A stretch of 64,000 nucleotides of DNA from an uncultured Algibacter sp. (GTDB taxonomy: Bacteria; Bacteroidota; Bacteroidia; Flavobacteriales; Flavobacteriaceae): contig NZ_CANMAU010000001.1 in NCBI RefSeq assembly GCF_947495925.1, positions 434,001 through 498,000 on the forward strand, read 5' to 3'. Positions 44,599-55,207 of the stretch are shown piece after piece. A model generated the notes under the pieces. That model had not been told where the DNA came from. It did not search any database and saw only the letters and a program-made list of their open reading frames with translations. The translations under genes and the position numbers were made by a program. Position 1 is the stretch's first letter. Each line of letters begins with the position of its first letter.

Positions 44599-46452
44599 AT
44601 GTGTGGAATTGTTGGATATATTGGCCCAAGAGAAGCTTATCCTATTGTTGTTGAAGGCTTAAAACGTTTAGAATACAGAGGCTATGATAGTGCTGGTATT
44701 GCGTTGTTTGATGGTACTAGCCTTAAAGTATCAAAAACAAAAGGAAAAGTCGCTGACTTAGAAGCTCGTGCTTCCGAGGAAATCACTCAAAACGGTAATG
44801 TTGGGATTGGTCACACAAGATGGGCAACTCATGGTGTTCCAAATGATGTAAACTCACATCCACATGTTTCTAATTCTGGTGACCTTGTTATTATTCATAA
44901 TGGTATTATTGAAAATTATGAATCTCTAAAACAAGAATTAATTGCCAGAGGGTACACCTTTCATTCAGATACAGATACTGAGGTTTTAATCAATTTAATT
45001 GAAGACGTTAAAAAACAAGAAGGCGTAAAACTAGGCAAAGCGGTTCAAATAGCTTTAAACCAAGTTATTGGGGCGTATGCTATTGCTGTATTTGATAAAA
45101 ACAAACCTGAAGAAGTCGTTGTAGCACGTTTGGGGAGCCCTCTAGCAATAGGAATAGGGGACAATGAAGACGAATTCTTTATAGCAAGTGATGCATCACC
45201 TTTCTTGGAGTACACAAAAAATGCTGTTTACTTAGAAGATGAAGAAATGGCAGTTATTAGATTTCATAAAGGAATCAAGATAAGAAAGATTAAGGATGAC
45301 TCTTTGGTTGACACTTATGTTCAAGAGCTTCAAATAAACTTAGAGCAAATTGAAAAAGGTGGCTATGACCATTTTATGTTAAAAGAAATCCATGAGCAGC
45401 CTAAAGCCATTACCGATACCTACAGAGGTAGGTTATTAAGAAATGAAGCTATAATTAAGATGGCTGGTGTTGAAGACAACATGAAAAAATTTCTTAATGC
45501 TAATCGTATTATTATTGTAGCCTGTGGTACATCATGGCATGCAGGGTTAGTCGCTGAGTATATATTTGAAGATTTAGCTAGAATCCCTGTTGAAGTTGAG
45601 TATGCCTCAGAATTTAGATATCGTAATCCGATTATTACTGAAAACGACGTTCTCATTGCCATTTCCCAATCTGGAGAAACAGCAGATACACTGGCTGCTA
45701 TAAAATTAGCTAAATCAAAAGGGGCATTTGTTTTTGGTGTTTGTAATGTTGTAGGTTCATCTATTGCTAGAGAATCAGATGCAGGAGCATATACACATGC
45801 GGGGCCAGAAATTGGAGTTGCATCTACAAAAGCTTTCACAACTCAAATTACAGTTTTAACTTTAATAGCACTAAGACTATCTAGAGCCAAAGGCACCATA
45901 AATAGTTCTGATTTCCGTCAACACCTTTTAGAATTGGAAATGATTCCAAAGAAAGTAGAAAAAGCCCTAGAATCTGATGGTCTTATTCAAACTATTGCCA
46001 ATGTATATAAAGACGTTAACAATTTCCTTTACTTAGGAAGAGGCTATAATTTCCCTGTTGCACTTGAAGGTGCTCTAAAACTAAAAGAGATTTCATATAT
46101 ACATGCAGAGGGCTATCCTGCTGCAGAAATGAAACATGGCCCTATAGCTTTAATAGACGAAAATATGCCTATTGTTGTCATTGCAACTAGAAAAGGGCAT
46201 TACGAAAAGGTGGTTAGTAACATTCAAGAAATCAAATCTCGAAAAGGAAAAATTATAGGTATAGTCACTGAAGGTGATACCCAAGTAAAAGAACTTGCGG
46301 ATCATGTTATTGAGGTTCCTGAAACTCTGGAGTCACTTTCTCCTTTATTAACTACAATTCCTTTACAACTACTATCATATCATATCGCAGTAATGCTAGA
46401 TAAAAATGTTGATCAACCTCGAAACTTAGCAAAATCTGTTACAGTAGAATAA
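44599..46452 (+). CDS. glmS: Glutamine-fructose-6-phosphate aminotransferase (isomerizing)
   Basis: A 617-residue enzyme making glucosamine 6-phosphate, first step to UDP-GlcNAc for peptidoglycan and lipopolysaccharide. The N-terminal glutaminase domain uses Cys2 in MCGIVGYIGPRE after Met removal and has GIGHTRWATHG and HNGIIENY. Two SIS domains follow, with CGTSWHAG, SQSGETADT and GPEIGVASTKAFT. The C-terminal DQPRNLAKSVTVE is the family's hallmark end. There is no sign of a glmS ribozyme in the 160 bases upstream. A terminator follows. Confidence 0.97.
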   Translation: MCGIVGYIGPREAYPIVVEGLKRLEYRGYDSAGIALFDGTSLKVSKTKGKVADLEARASEEITQNGNVGIGHTRWATHGVPNDVNSHPHVSNSGDLVIIHNGIIENYESLKQELIARGYTFHSDTDTEVLINLIEDVKKQEGVKLGKAVQIALNQVIGAYAIAVFDKNKPEEVVVARLGSPLAIGIGDNEDEFFIASDASPFLEYTKNAVYLEDEEMAVIRFHKGIKIRKIKDDSLVDTYVQELQINLEQIEKGGYDHFMLKEIHEQPKAITDTYRGRLLRNEAIIKMAGVEDNMKKFLNANRIIIVACGTSWHAGLVAEYIFEDLARIPVEVEYASEFRYRNPIITENDVLIAISQSGETADTLAAIKLAKSKGAFVFGVCNVVGSSIARESDAGAYTHAGPEIGVASTKAFTTQITVLTLIALRLSRAKGTINSSDFRQHLLELEMIPKKVEKALESDGLIQTIANVYKDVNNFLYLGRGYNFPVALEGALKLKEISYIHAEGYPAAEMKHGPIALIDENMPIVVIATRKGHYEKVVSNIQEIKSRKGKIIGIVTEGDTQVKELADHVIEVPETLESLSPLLTTIPLQLLSYHIAVMLDKNVDQPRNLAKSVTVE

Positions 46453-46477
46453 AACAACATTTTACAATACTTTTTTA

Positions 46478-46513
46478 AATGCCATAGTCAATTTACTATG
46501 GCATTCCTATTTT
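46478..46513 (+). terminator. Terminator after glmS
   Basis: AATGCCATAGT (46478-46488) and ACTATGGCATT (46495-46505) form an 11-base-pair stem with a six-base loop, followed by a T-rich stretch (CCTATTTT). The T run is short, so efficiency is uncertain. It starts 26 bases past the stop. Confidence 0.7.
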
Positions 46514-46662
46514 CAGCACCTTCTTCTTATATAAAAACCAATAAATTCATACATTTTTTATTAAAAAATGCTATGCATGCATAATTTTTTATATTTTTAG
46601 CAAATAACAATGTCTTATATTTTTATATTTCTTTGTTATTAAACTAAAACTATACTTTTTAA

Positions 46663-49413
46663 ATGAGAACATTCTTCCCTATTTTATTGTTGTTTATTGG
46701 TAGCCTATGCTATTCCCAAACAACCATTACTGGATCTGTAGTGGATGACAATGAACAACCTATTCCTGGCGCAAACGTAATTGTGGTAGGTACTTCCACT
46801 GGAGTGGTAAGCGATTTTGATGGAAACTTCACATTAACATACAGTCAGAATCCACCATTTTCTGTACAGGCTAGTAGCGTTGGTTTTGAGACTAACAACC
46901 AAGAAGTCACCTCTAATAATCAAATCCTTAAATTTGTTCTAATTGAAGGAACGGCATTAGATGAGGTCGTTATTTCGGCTTCAAGAACTCCTGAACGTAT
47001 TTTCGAATCGCCCGTTACTGTTGAACGGTTAGGTCTTAAAGAAATCAAGAACACAGCTTCTGCCGACTTTTATGACGGCCTAGAAAACCTAAAAGGCGTT
47101 GATGTAAATACCAATAGTTTAACTTTTAAATCTGTCAACACAAGAGGTTTTGCCACTTTCGCCAATAATCGCTTTATGCAATTGGTAGATGGCATGGACA
47201 ACTCTACGCCCGCATTGAATTTCCCTATTGGAAACTTAGTGGGTATGACCGAAACAGATGTTTTAAGTGTTGAATTATTACCAGGAGCTTCTTCAGCTCT
47301 ATATGGAGCCAACGCATTTAATGGTATTTTATTTATGCGAAGTAAAAACCCATTTGATTATGAAGGCATCAGTGCTTCAATAAAAAGAGGTATTACCTCT
47401 CAAGAGGCTGCAGGTGATAATGCTTATACTGACTTAAGCATTCGAGCTGCTCATAAATTAAGTGACAAATTCGCGGTTAAAGTTAATTTTGGATACTTAA
47501 AAGGAACGGATTGGGCCGCAACCAGTGAAGTTGATAAAATTGACCCCAATAGAACAAGAGCAGATCTTGACTATGATGGTATTAATGTTTATGGTGATGA
47601 AGTTTCAGCAAATATTAGAACCGAAGCTCCTGAAAGTGTAAAAGGAATAATTCCAGATGTTGATGTTAGTAGAACAGGCTATAACGAAAAATATTTAACT
47701 AACTATAATGCTGAAAGTATTAAAGCTGACTGGGGTTTATATTATCGTCCATTTGAAGATGATTTTGAAATTGCTTATGTTGGAAAAGTGGGTACGGGAT
47801 CAACGATATATCAAGGAACAAACCGATATAACATAGCAAATTTCTTTCAACAACAACACAAGTTAGAGATAAGAAATAATAATTTCTTTTTAAGAGGCTA
47901 TGTAGTCGCTGATAAAGCAGGTGATTCATATGATATGGTTTTCACAGGAATAAATATTAATAGAGCTTGGAAAAGTGATGAACAGTGGTTTGAAGAATAT
48001 ATTACAACTTTTGCCGGAGCAACTTTGGGAGGAGCAACGGAAGATGAAGCGCATGCTGCTGCAAGAGCACAGGCAGAATCTGGCAGATATGAACCGGGAT
48101 CTCCTGAATATCAGTCAGCATTCAACAGAAGTATTAACGACCCTGATTTAAGTACAGGTTCAAAATTCCAAGACGCCTCGAAGTATTATCATTCTGACGC
48201 TAACTACAATTTCAGTCATTTAATTGATTTTGCAGAAATCCAAGTTGGAGGTTCTTTCAGAAGGTATAGCTTAAACTCCTCAGGAACTATTTATACGGAT
48301 CTTGATGGTCCTATTGATTACTCTGAATTTGGTTTATACACACAAATTCAAAAAAGTTTAGAACTCAATGAAAGTCTAGAATTAAAACTTACAGGCTCTG
48401 TACGCTATGATAAATCTGAATTTTTTGATGGATTCTTCTCGCCTAGACTATCAGCAGGTTTAACCGTAAATAGAAATCATAATATAAGAGCTTCAGTTCA
48501 AACAGGTTTTAGAAACCCGACTACGCAAGATCTATTCATAGGTCTTGATGCCGGAAGAGCCATTTTAATTGGAGCAGCCCCAAGTAACTTAGATCGCTAT
48601 GTTCGAACATTTGAAATTAGTAATGAAGGACAAGCTATTGGTCAACCCGGTTCAGTTACTCAAACAGGACGAGTTGCTTATGAAAACTCATACAAAGCAA
48701 GTTCTGTACAGGCATTTGGAGACTCTAAAAATCCAGAAGACCTTAAAGTTGCCAATCCTGATTTAATAAAACCAGAGCAAGTAACTTCTGCAGAAGTTGG
48801 TTATAGAGGAAAATTTGACGGTGTCGTTGTAGATTTTAGTGCTTATTATAATAGTTATAAAGATTTTATATCTCAAGAAGTTGTTATATCTCCTTTTTAT
48901 GGTACTGCGGGCGATGGTGGTCTTTCTATTGCTGCCATAGCTAATGATGATTACCAAGCATGGAGTACATATACCAATTCTCCGGCCGATGTTAATTCTT
49001 ATGGAGCATCTATTGGGATATCAACTAAAATATTTGGGAATTTTGATTTAGGAGGAAGTTACACCTATGCCAAATTAGATTTTGATCGTCAAATGTTCCC
49101 AGATTTTACGACTAATTTTAACACGCCTGAACATAAGTTTAAGGCTTCTTTTGGTAATACCGATTTATTTAAAAATTTTGGATTTAATGTGGCGTATAGG
49201 TTTAGTGATAATTATTTCTGGGAAGCCACATTTGGTAATGGTTTAGTTCCAGAATTCCATGTTGTTGATGCTCAGATTAACCTAAGGCTACCAAGTTTTA
49301 AATCTTCATTTAAGGCAGGAGCTACCAATTTACTTGGAGAAGAATATTTTACAGCATTTGGTACTGGTAATATTGGGTCAATGTTCTATCTCTCATGGAC
49401 AATTAATAACTAA
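46663..49413 (+). CDS. TonB-dependent receptor with carboxypeptidase-regulatory-like N-terminus
   Basis: A 916-residue outer-membrane receptor. Signal peptide 1-18 (CYSQ), then the carboxypeptidase-regulatory-like domain (TTITGSVVDDNEQPIPGANVIVVG, about 19-100), the TonB box/plug region (LDEVVISASRTPERIFESPVTVERL, LLPGASSALYGANAFNGIL) and a barrel ending MFYLSWTINN. The ending lacks the usual terminal Phe but keeps the aromatic strand. It is followed after four bases by an SGNH lipoprotein gene, so the two form a receptor/lipoprotein pair. The lipoprotein's lipolytic fold suggests a lipidic or acylated ligand, which is inference. Confidence 0.88.
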   Translation: MRTFFPILLLFIGSLCYSQTTITGSVVDDNEQPIPGANVIVVGTSTGVVSDFDGNFTLTYSQNPPFSVQASSVGFETNNQEVTSNNQILKFVLIEGTALDEVVISASRTPERIFESPVTVERLGLKEIKNTASADFYDGLENLKGVDVNTNSLTFKSVNTRGFATFANNRFMQLVDGMDNSTPALNFPIGNLVGMTETDVLSVELLPGASSALYGANAFNGILFMRSKNPFDYEGISASIKRGITSQEAAGDNAYTDLSIRAAHKLSDKFAVKVNFGYLKGTDWAATSEVDKIDPNRTRADLDYDGINVYGDEVSANIRTEAPESVKGIIPDVDVSRTGYNEKYLTNYNAESIKADWGLYYRPFEDDFEIAYVGKVGTGSTIYQGTNRYNIANFFQQQHKLEIRNNNFFLRGYVVADKAGDSYDMVFTGININRAWKSDEQWFEEYITTFAGATLGGATEDEAHAAARAQAESGRYEPGSPEYQSAFNRSINDPDLSTGSKFQDASKYYHSDANYNFSHLIDFAEIQVGGSFRRYSLNSSGTIYTDLDGPIDYSEFGLYTQIQKSLELNESLELKLTGSVRYDKSEFFDGFFSPRLSAGLTVNRNHNIRASVQTGFRNPTTQDLFIGLDAGRAILIGAAPSNLDRYVRTFEISNEGQAIGQPGSVTQTGRVAYENSYKASSVQAFGDSKNPEDLKVANPDLIKPEQVTSAEVGYRGKFDGVVVDFSAYYNSYKDFISQEVVISPFYGTAGDGGLSIAAIANDDYQAWSTYTNSPADVNSYGASIGISTKIFGNFDLGGSYTYAKLDFDRQMFPDFTTNFNTPEHKFKASFGNTDLFKNFGFNVAYRFSDNYFWEATFGNGLVPEFHVVDAQINLRLPSFKSSFKAGATNLLGEEYFTAFGTGNIGSMFYLSWTINN

Positions 49414-49417
49414 TAAA

Positions 49418-51106
49418 ATGAAAAAGAAAATCATGAACACAAAATATATCGTCATTCTATTAATCTTTATGGGGGTTACAGCATGTAATTCTCCTGAAGA
49501 CGTTTTAAGAGACAACAACATTCCTATTGAGGAAGATGTTCAGTTACCTGCATTGATTGCAGGAGAAGCAGATTTTTCTAAATATGTATCCGTAGGAAAC
49601 TCTTTAACATCAGGACTTTCAGACGGCACCGTTTTTCTAGCAGCTCAAGAGAAATCATTTCCAAAAATTTTATCCGAAAAATTTGCTTTAATCGGTGGTG
49701 GAGAATTTACGCAACCACTTGTAAGTGACAATAATGGAGGTTTAGCACTTAATGGAACTAGAATTGCAAGTCCACGATTTGCTGTAGGTCAAAATGACTG
49801 TAGCGGAGATCCAACGCCTAAAAGGTTAGATGATATTATAGGCCCGGTAACAGTTTCCACAGATATTGTTCTAAATAACCCTACAGGCCCATTTAATAAC
49901 ATGGGGGTTCCGTTGGCAAAGAGTTTTCATTTACTAGCACCTGGATATGGAAACATTGCAAATTTCCCTACTGCTGCAAATCCTTATTTCATAAGAATGA
50001 CTGGCTCTACACCAAATGCAAGCGTATTGGAGCTTTCTATGGCTCAAGCGCCAACATTCTTTTCTTTATGGATTGGAAATAACGATGTTCTAGGTTATGC
50101 AACTTCTGGCGGTGATGGCTCAAATCCTATTACTCCAGTTGATGGCCCACCAGGGGTTGGTTTTAATCAAACTTACGGAGCCATAATTGCCACTTTAACA
50201 TCTGGTGGCGCCAAAGGTATTGTAGCTAATATTCCTTATGTAACAGATATTGCCCATTTTACTACCGTAACCTGGGATGCATTGGACCCTACCGATGAGT
50301 GTCAAGCGGATCTCGCTGAACAAATACCTCAACTAAATGCCCAATTATACGGTATTTTGAAAGATATTTTTACGGCTTATGGAGAACCAGACAGAGTTGA
50401 CTTACTTACAACAGATGGCCCTAACCCCCTATTAATATACGATGAGACTCTAAAAGATTTATCAGAAGAAATAAGAACTATACTAAGTAATAGTCCTGAA
50501 TTTGCTTTATTAGTACAATCGTTTGGTTTACCTGTTGAAGCTGTACCCCTTGTGGCCGGTCTTTTTGGAAATGCCTATGGAACTGTAAGGCAAACCAATG
50601 AAAATGATTTATTAGTATTAACAAGCGGCTCAATAATTGGAACGGTTAATGAATTCTCATCTCAGGCATTGCAAGGACTTGGATTATCAAAGGAAGTAGC
50701 CGACCAATTTTCAGTAGAAGGTATTACACTACCATTAATTGATAAATGGGTTCTTTTACCGAGCGAACAATCTGAGATTAAGATGGCTATTGATAATTTT
50801 AATACTACCATTGAAACTGCCGCAACTCAAGCTGGATTGGCTTTTGTTGATGCTAACGCATTGCTCACAGAATTATCAACCACAGGTATTACTTCAAATA
50901 ATTTCACCTTAACCTCTGGTTTAATAACAGGAGGCGCTTTTTCTTTAGATGGTGTCCACTTAACCTCTAGGGGCTACGCCTTAGTTGCCAATGAATTTAT
51001 GAAGGCTATTGATGCTACTTATGGGTCTAATTTTGAAGCTTCGGGTAATTTAGTAGACATTGGAACATATCCTACCAATTATTCTCCTTTATTACCACCA
51101 CAATAA
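49418..51106 (+). CDS. SGNH/GDSL-type hydrolase lipoprotein
   Basis: A 562-residue lipoprotein (lipobox VTAC, Cys23) with an SGNH hydrolase fold. Block I is VSVGNSLTSG with nucleophile Ser62, in which Asn replaces the Asp of GDS. Block III is WIGNND, giving the catalytic Asn. Block V is DGVHLTSRGY with Asp511 and His514. All four SGNH residues appear present, so it may be an active esterase or lipase at the cell surface. I start at the ATG at 49418; the frame opens earlier inside the TonB receptor, but only this start gives a lipoprotein signal. It is four bases downstream of the receptor gene. Confidence 0.83.
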   Translation: MKKKIMNTKYIVILLIFMGVTACNSPEDVLRDNNIPIEEDVQLPALIAGEADFSKYVSVGNSLTSGLSDGTVFLAAQEKSFPKILSEKFALIGGGEFTQPLVSDNNGGLALNGTRIASPRFAVGQNDCSGDPTPKRLDDIIGPVTVSTDIVLNNPTGPFNNMGVPLAKSFHLLAPGYGNIANFPTAANPYFIRMTGSTPNASVLELSMAQAPTFFSLWIGNNDVLGYATSGGDGSNPITPVDGPPGVGFNQTYGAIIATLTSGGAKGIVANIPYVTDIAHFTTVTWDALDPTDECQADLAEQIPQLNAQLYGILKDIFTAYGEPDRVDLLTTDGPNPLLIYDETLKDLSEEIRTILSNSPEFALLVQSFGLPVEAVPLVAGLFGNAYGTVRQTNENDLLVLTSGSIIGTVNEFSSQALQGLGLSKEVADQFSVEGITLPLIDKWVLLPSEQSEIKMAIDNFNTTIETAATQAGLAFVDANALLTELSTTGITSNNFTLTSGLITGGAFSLDGVHLTSRGYALVANEFMKAIDATYGSNFEASGNLVDIGTYPTNYSPLLPPQ

Positions 51107-51123
51107 ACTATCAAGAATATAGT

Positions 51124-51154
51124 AAAAAGACCTTCAAATTGAAGGTCTTTTTTT
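51124..51154 (+). terminator. Terminator after the SGNH lipoprotein gene
   Basis: AAAGACCTTC (51126-51135) pairs with GAAGGTCTTT (51141-51150), with flanking A and T runs extending the stem to 12 pairs and leaving a T tail. It lies 17 bases past the stop. Confidence 0.85.
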
Positions 51155-51202
51155 ATTGCAAAAAAGCTAGAAAAAAGAACTTTCATTTTAAATTAAAAAA
51201 TA

Positions 51203-51210
51203 TATCTTTG
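51203..51210 (+). promoter_or_regulatory. -7 promoter box of atpD
   Basis: TATCTTTG followed by C matches TAnnTTTG(C) and is about 60 bases before the atpD ATG. A clear -33 TTG is not seen. Confidence 0.5.
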
Positions 51211-51268
51211 CAGCGCGAAAACAAAAAGAGTTTTCACGCAATTAAGTCGCATAATATTAAACACATAA

Positions 51269-52780
<1,512 letters not shown>

Positions 52781-52850
52781 TTAGTTAACAGTTGTTAGTT
52801 ACTGATTATTAAAAGACATTAACAACAACCAATAATAAATACCAATAAAT

Positions 52851-53144
52851 ATGTATTTAGAAATTGTATCACCAGAAGCCACCTTATTTAGTTCGGAAGT
52901 TGACTCTGTAACAGTACCAGGTATTAATGGTGAATTTCAAATGTTAAATAATCACGCACCTATTGTTTCTTTGCTAAAAGATGGTGTCATTAAAATTCAC
53001 ACACATACTCAAAGTCATTTAGTTTTTGATCAGCTACATGGTAAGGTATTACCACATGCTGATGATGACAAAGTTCTAACTGTTACAATAAACTCGGGAA
53101 CTCTAGAAATGAAAGATAACAAAGCTATCATATTAGCAGACTAA
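52851..53144 (+). CDS. atpC: ATP synthase F1 epsilon subunit, short form
   Basis: A 97-residue epsilon subunit. It opens MYLEIVSPEATLFSSEVDSVTVPGINGEFQML, the N-terminal beta-sandwich that contacts gamma and the c-ring, and ends soon after GTLEMKDNKAIIL. The C-terminal two-helix domain (about 45 residues), which inhibits ATP hydrolysis in other bacteria, is absent. It follows atpD by 70 bases. Strong terminator downstream. I recall this length as usual in flavobacteria. Confidence 0.94.
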   Translation: MYLEIVSPEATLFSSEVDSVTVPGINGEFQMLNNHAPIVSLLKDGVIKIHTHTQSHLVFDQLHGKVLPHADDDKVLTVTINSGTLEMKDNKAIILAD

Positions 53145-53165
53145 GTTTCATTTCATACGATAAAT

Positions 53166-53199
53166 AAAAAAAGCGAAATCAATGATTTCGCTTTTTTTT
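53166..53199. terminator. Bidirectional terminator between atpC and umuD
   Basis: AAAAAAAGCGAAATC (53166-53180) pairs with GATTTCGCTTTTTTT from 53184 across a three-base loop. A and T runs on both sides let it serve both convergent genes. Confidence 0.9.
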
Positions 53200-53213
53200 G
53201 TCTTTATTTATAA

Positions 53214-53657
53214 CTAAACCTTTTTAATCACATTGGTAACAATACCCCAGACCACAAAGTCGTTATCTTCTGTAACTCTTATAATAGGGTAGTTAGGATT
53301 CTCAGGCTGTAACCAAATTTCTTCCTTATCAACTCTTAAACGTTTTACAGTGAACTCACCATCTAAAAAACATACAGCTATTTTATTATTAGCCGGCTCT
53401 AAACTCCTATCAATAACCAACAAATCATTATCCTCTAACCCTGCTCCAATCATAGATTGTCCACTTACCCGAGCGTAAAAAGTTGTTTCTTTATTTTTAA
53501 CAAGCTCCGCATCTAAAGAAAGACGTTCCTGTTGCCCCAAATCCTCAGTAGGCGAAGGAAATCCACAAGAAATTCCGGTATCAAAAAACAAGGCACCAAG
53601 ATCATCGGTGAATTTGGGATCAAAAAAAGTTAGTTCAGTAGGCTTATGTAATATCAT
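53214..53657 (-). CDS. umuD: UmuD-type S24 peptidase, DNA polymerase V subunit
   Basis: A 147-residue S24 family protein close to E. coli UmuD. The self-cleavage site is Cys31-Gly32 in SCGFPSPTEDL, as in UmuD. The catalytic pair is Ser68 in SGQSMIGAG and Lys105 in GEFTVKRLR. In the SOS response RecA filaments induce cleavage to UmuD', which activates UmuC for lesion bypass. No umuC lies next to it: the convergent neighbour is atpC and upstream is an unrelated gene. It lacks the HTH domain of LexA, which excludes that assignment. Confidence 0.9.
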   Translation of the reverse strand: MILHKPTELTFFDPKFTDDLGALFFDTGISCGFPSPTEDLGQQERLSLDAELVKNKETTFYARVSGQSMIGAGLEDNDLLVIDRSLEPANNKIAVCFLDGEFTVKRLRVDKEEIWLQPENPNYPIIRVTEDNDFVVWGIVTNVIKKV

Positions 53658-53862
53658 TTTTTATCAATTTGAACGAAACAATGCATCTCTCTGCTATAAA
53701 GTTACTAAAGATTCTTAAGTATCTTCTTAATTTCATCTATATTTTCTTTAACAATCGTACTCATAGACTAGTAACAACTTTCTGTTAAGAATTAATCTAC
53801 CTTCTCATTACAGTATTGGCTTTCTTATAGAAAGGTATGAAAACTAATGAAACAGTGGATTG

Positions 53863-54321
53863 CTAAAATAACTTCCCTTTTTTCATTATACTTGTCCCCA
53901 TGCGTTTATAGGCCACCTTAACACCATTAGCACAAAAAATATAAGCACCGCTTTCTTTCTGTTCTTTATAGGATATTAAAATAACCTCGGCCTCAGTACA
54001 ATTATAATCTTTTGCTACTTTCTTTTTTACATGCTTCATGGTAGCACGCCCTTTTTTTAATTGCGATTGAATTTTACTATTCAACTTTGGTTCAACAAAA
54101 TCTGGAGCAAGATTACATGTTTTAGATATGGTTGGTAGGGTTCCAGCAACTATGGTAGAATCTGTAGATTTTTCAGCAGGAACTTCTAAATCTATATACT
54201 CCCATGTATAATCTGCTTTCAATAAAACACGCCGCCCATCCTCTGTTTTAACAATGTAATTGTTTTGAGCAAAACCAATACAAGAAATAAAAAATAGAAA
54301 AATAAAAAAATAAGTTTTCAT
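53863..54321 (-). CDS. Small exported protein, DUF3157-like
   Basis: 152 residues from the ATG at 54321, with a signal peptide ending IGFAQ. A GTG at 54348 also opens the frame but gives a polar extension before the signal, so I prefer the ATG. The mature start YIVKTEDGRRVLLKADYTWEYID is the motif I associate with DUF3157, a short beta-hairpin seen in several secreted families. The C-terminal half has a Cys pair (CNLAPD and YNCTEAEV) and the end AYKRMGTSIMKKGKLF. Function unknown. It is 42 bases downstream of the XRE regulator gene, so possibly co-transcribed with it. Confidence 0.6.
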   Translation of the reverse strand: MKTYFFIFLFFISCIGFAQNNYIVKTEDGRRVLLKADYTWEYIDLEVPAEKSTDSTIVAGTLPTISKTCNLAPDFVEPKLNSKIQSQLKKGRATMKHVKKKVAKDYNCTEAEVILISYKEQKESGAYIFCANGVKVAYKRMGTSIMKKGKLF

Positions 54322-54363
54322 TACGCTAAATATAGAATTGTAGATCACTTCAAAAATACAATT

Positions 54364-54570
54364 TTAATCTTCAACATATTCTAAAATATCAGCCGGCTGA
54401 CAATATAAAGCCTTACAAACAGCTTCTAATGTAGAAAAGCGGACCGCTTTAGCCTTACCTGATTTTAAAATAGACATATTAGCAGTAGTTATGCCTATAA
54501 TTTCAGCCAATTCCTTGCTTTTCATGTTGCGCTTAGTAAGCATTACATCTAGGTTTACTATTATTGGCAT
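54364..54570 (-). CDS. XRE-family (YozG-like) transcriptional regulator
   Basis: A 68-residue single-domain Cro/C1-type DNA-binding protein. The helix-turn-helix is about residues 18-40 (SKELAEIIGITTANMSILKSGK), followed by the family's FSTLEAVCKALYCQPADILEY. It begins one base after the DUF2975 gene. This DUF2975 plus small XRE pair is widespread in Firmicutes and Bacteroidota and is thought to form a membrane-linked regulatory unit, but the signal is unknown. It probably controls its own operon. Confidence 0.85.
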   Translation of the reverse strand: MPIIVNLDVMLTKRNMKSKELAEIIGITTANMSILKSGKAKAVRFSTLEAVCKALYCQPADILEYVED

Positions 54571-54571
54571 A

Positions 54572-55096
54572 CTATATGGTTAATTTATTTTCTTCTTCAG
54601 TTTCCTTAGCACGTTTAAAAATCTCAGCTAGAATATAGAAAGCCAAACCTGCTGGAATTAGAAAAGTAAACTCTATTTTTAGTTCATTTAAAAAGTGAAA
54701 AGAATCTGCATTAAGTGCCGAGAGGAAATACCTAAGCACTAGTATATTGATCGTATAAGTGATAAACACATTACCAATTTTTTTAAAATTTTTAATATTC
54801 TTATCACTAAAATAATGACCTAACTCAACTTCTTTTAAAATGGGTAAAAAATGAGCAAAGCCATAAATTAAGTAACCTCGCAGAAAAAAGAGTCCAACGC
54901 TAATGGCATAGTAACTCCACTTAATCGCGTTTTCAGACCTAAACCAACTTTCATTTTTATTTACTGTACTAGTCCAGTTTTGAAATGCTTTAAACTGATT
55001 AAAATCAAACTCTCTTATGTCATTAAGCAGTATACTTGCCGATGCTACTAAAAGAACATATGTTATTATGGCTAAAATTTTGGTGTTATCTTTCAT
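54572..55096 (-). CDS. DUF2975 family membrane protein
   Basis: 174 residues with four hydrophobic helices: about 7-24 (ILAIITYVLLVASASILL), 64-82 (YAISVGLFFLRGYLIYGF), 110-128 (NVFITYTINILVLRYFL) and 145-162 (EFTFLIPAGLAFYILAEIF). The last helix and its LAEIFKRAKETEEENKLTI tail are typical of DUF2975. It is the first gene of a two-gene unit with the XRE regulator. It may sense a membrane or ligand state and signal to the regulator; this is inference from the pairing. The next gene upstream, bioF, is divergent. Confidence 0.82.
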   Translation of the reverse strand: MKDNTKILAIITYVLLVASASILLNDIREFDFNQFKAFQNWTSTVNKNESWFRSENAIKWSYYAISVGLFFLRGYLIYGFAHFLPILKEVELGHYFSDKNIKNFKKIGNVFITYTINILVLRYFLSALNADSFHFLNELKIEFTFLIPAGLAFYILAEIFKRAKETEEENKLTI

Positions 55097-55168
55097 GATT
55101 ATTGTTTAACGATAACAAATATATATTAAATTATCGAAAAACAATAATTTTTTATTAAAAATATTAAA

Positions 55169-55200
55169 TTGATAAAAAACCTAAGCATTATTTATATTTG
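55169..55200 (+). promoter_or_regulatory. Promoter of the biotin operon (-33 TTG and -7 TATATTTG)
   Basis: TTG at 55169-55171 and TATATTTG (55193-55200), followed by C, are spaced by 21 bases, within the 17-23 typical of Bacteroidota promoters. It is the most complete promoter seen in the window. The -7 box ends seven bases before the bioF ATG, so the transcript would have almost no leader. Confidence 0.6.
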
Positions 55201-55207
55201 CTTTTAG

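Noticed and set aside
45420-45839. 139-codon antisense frame in glmS
   Set aside because: glmS is fully conserved through this segment, so the antisense frame is a by-product of its codon use.
53214-53657. LexA repressor
   Set aside because: The protein has the S24 peptidase domain but no N-terminal helix-turn-helix, and its cleavage site is the UmuD-type Cys-Gly.
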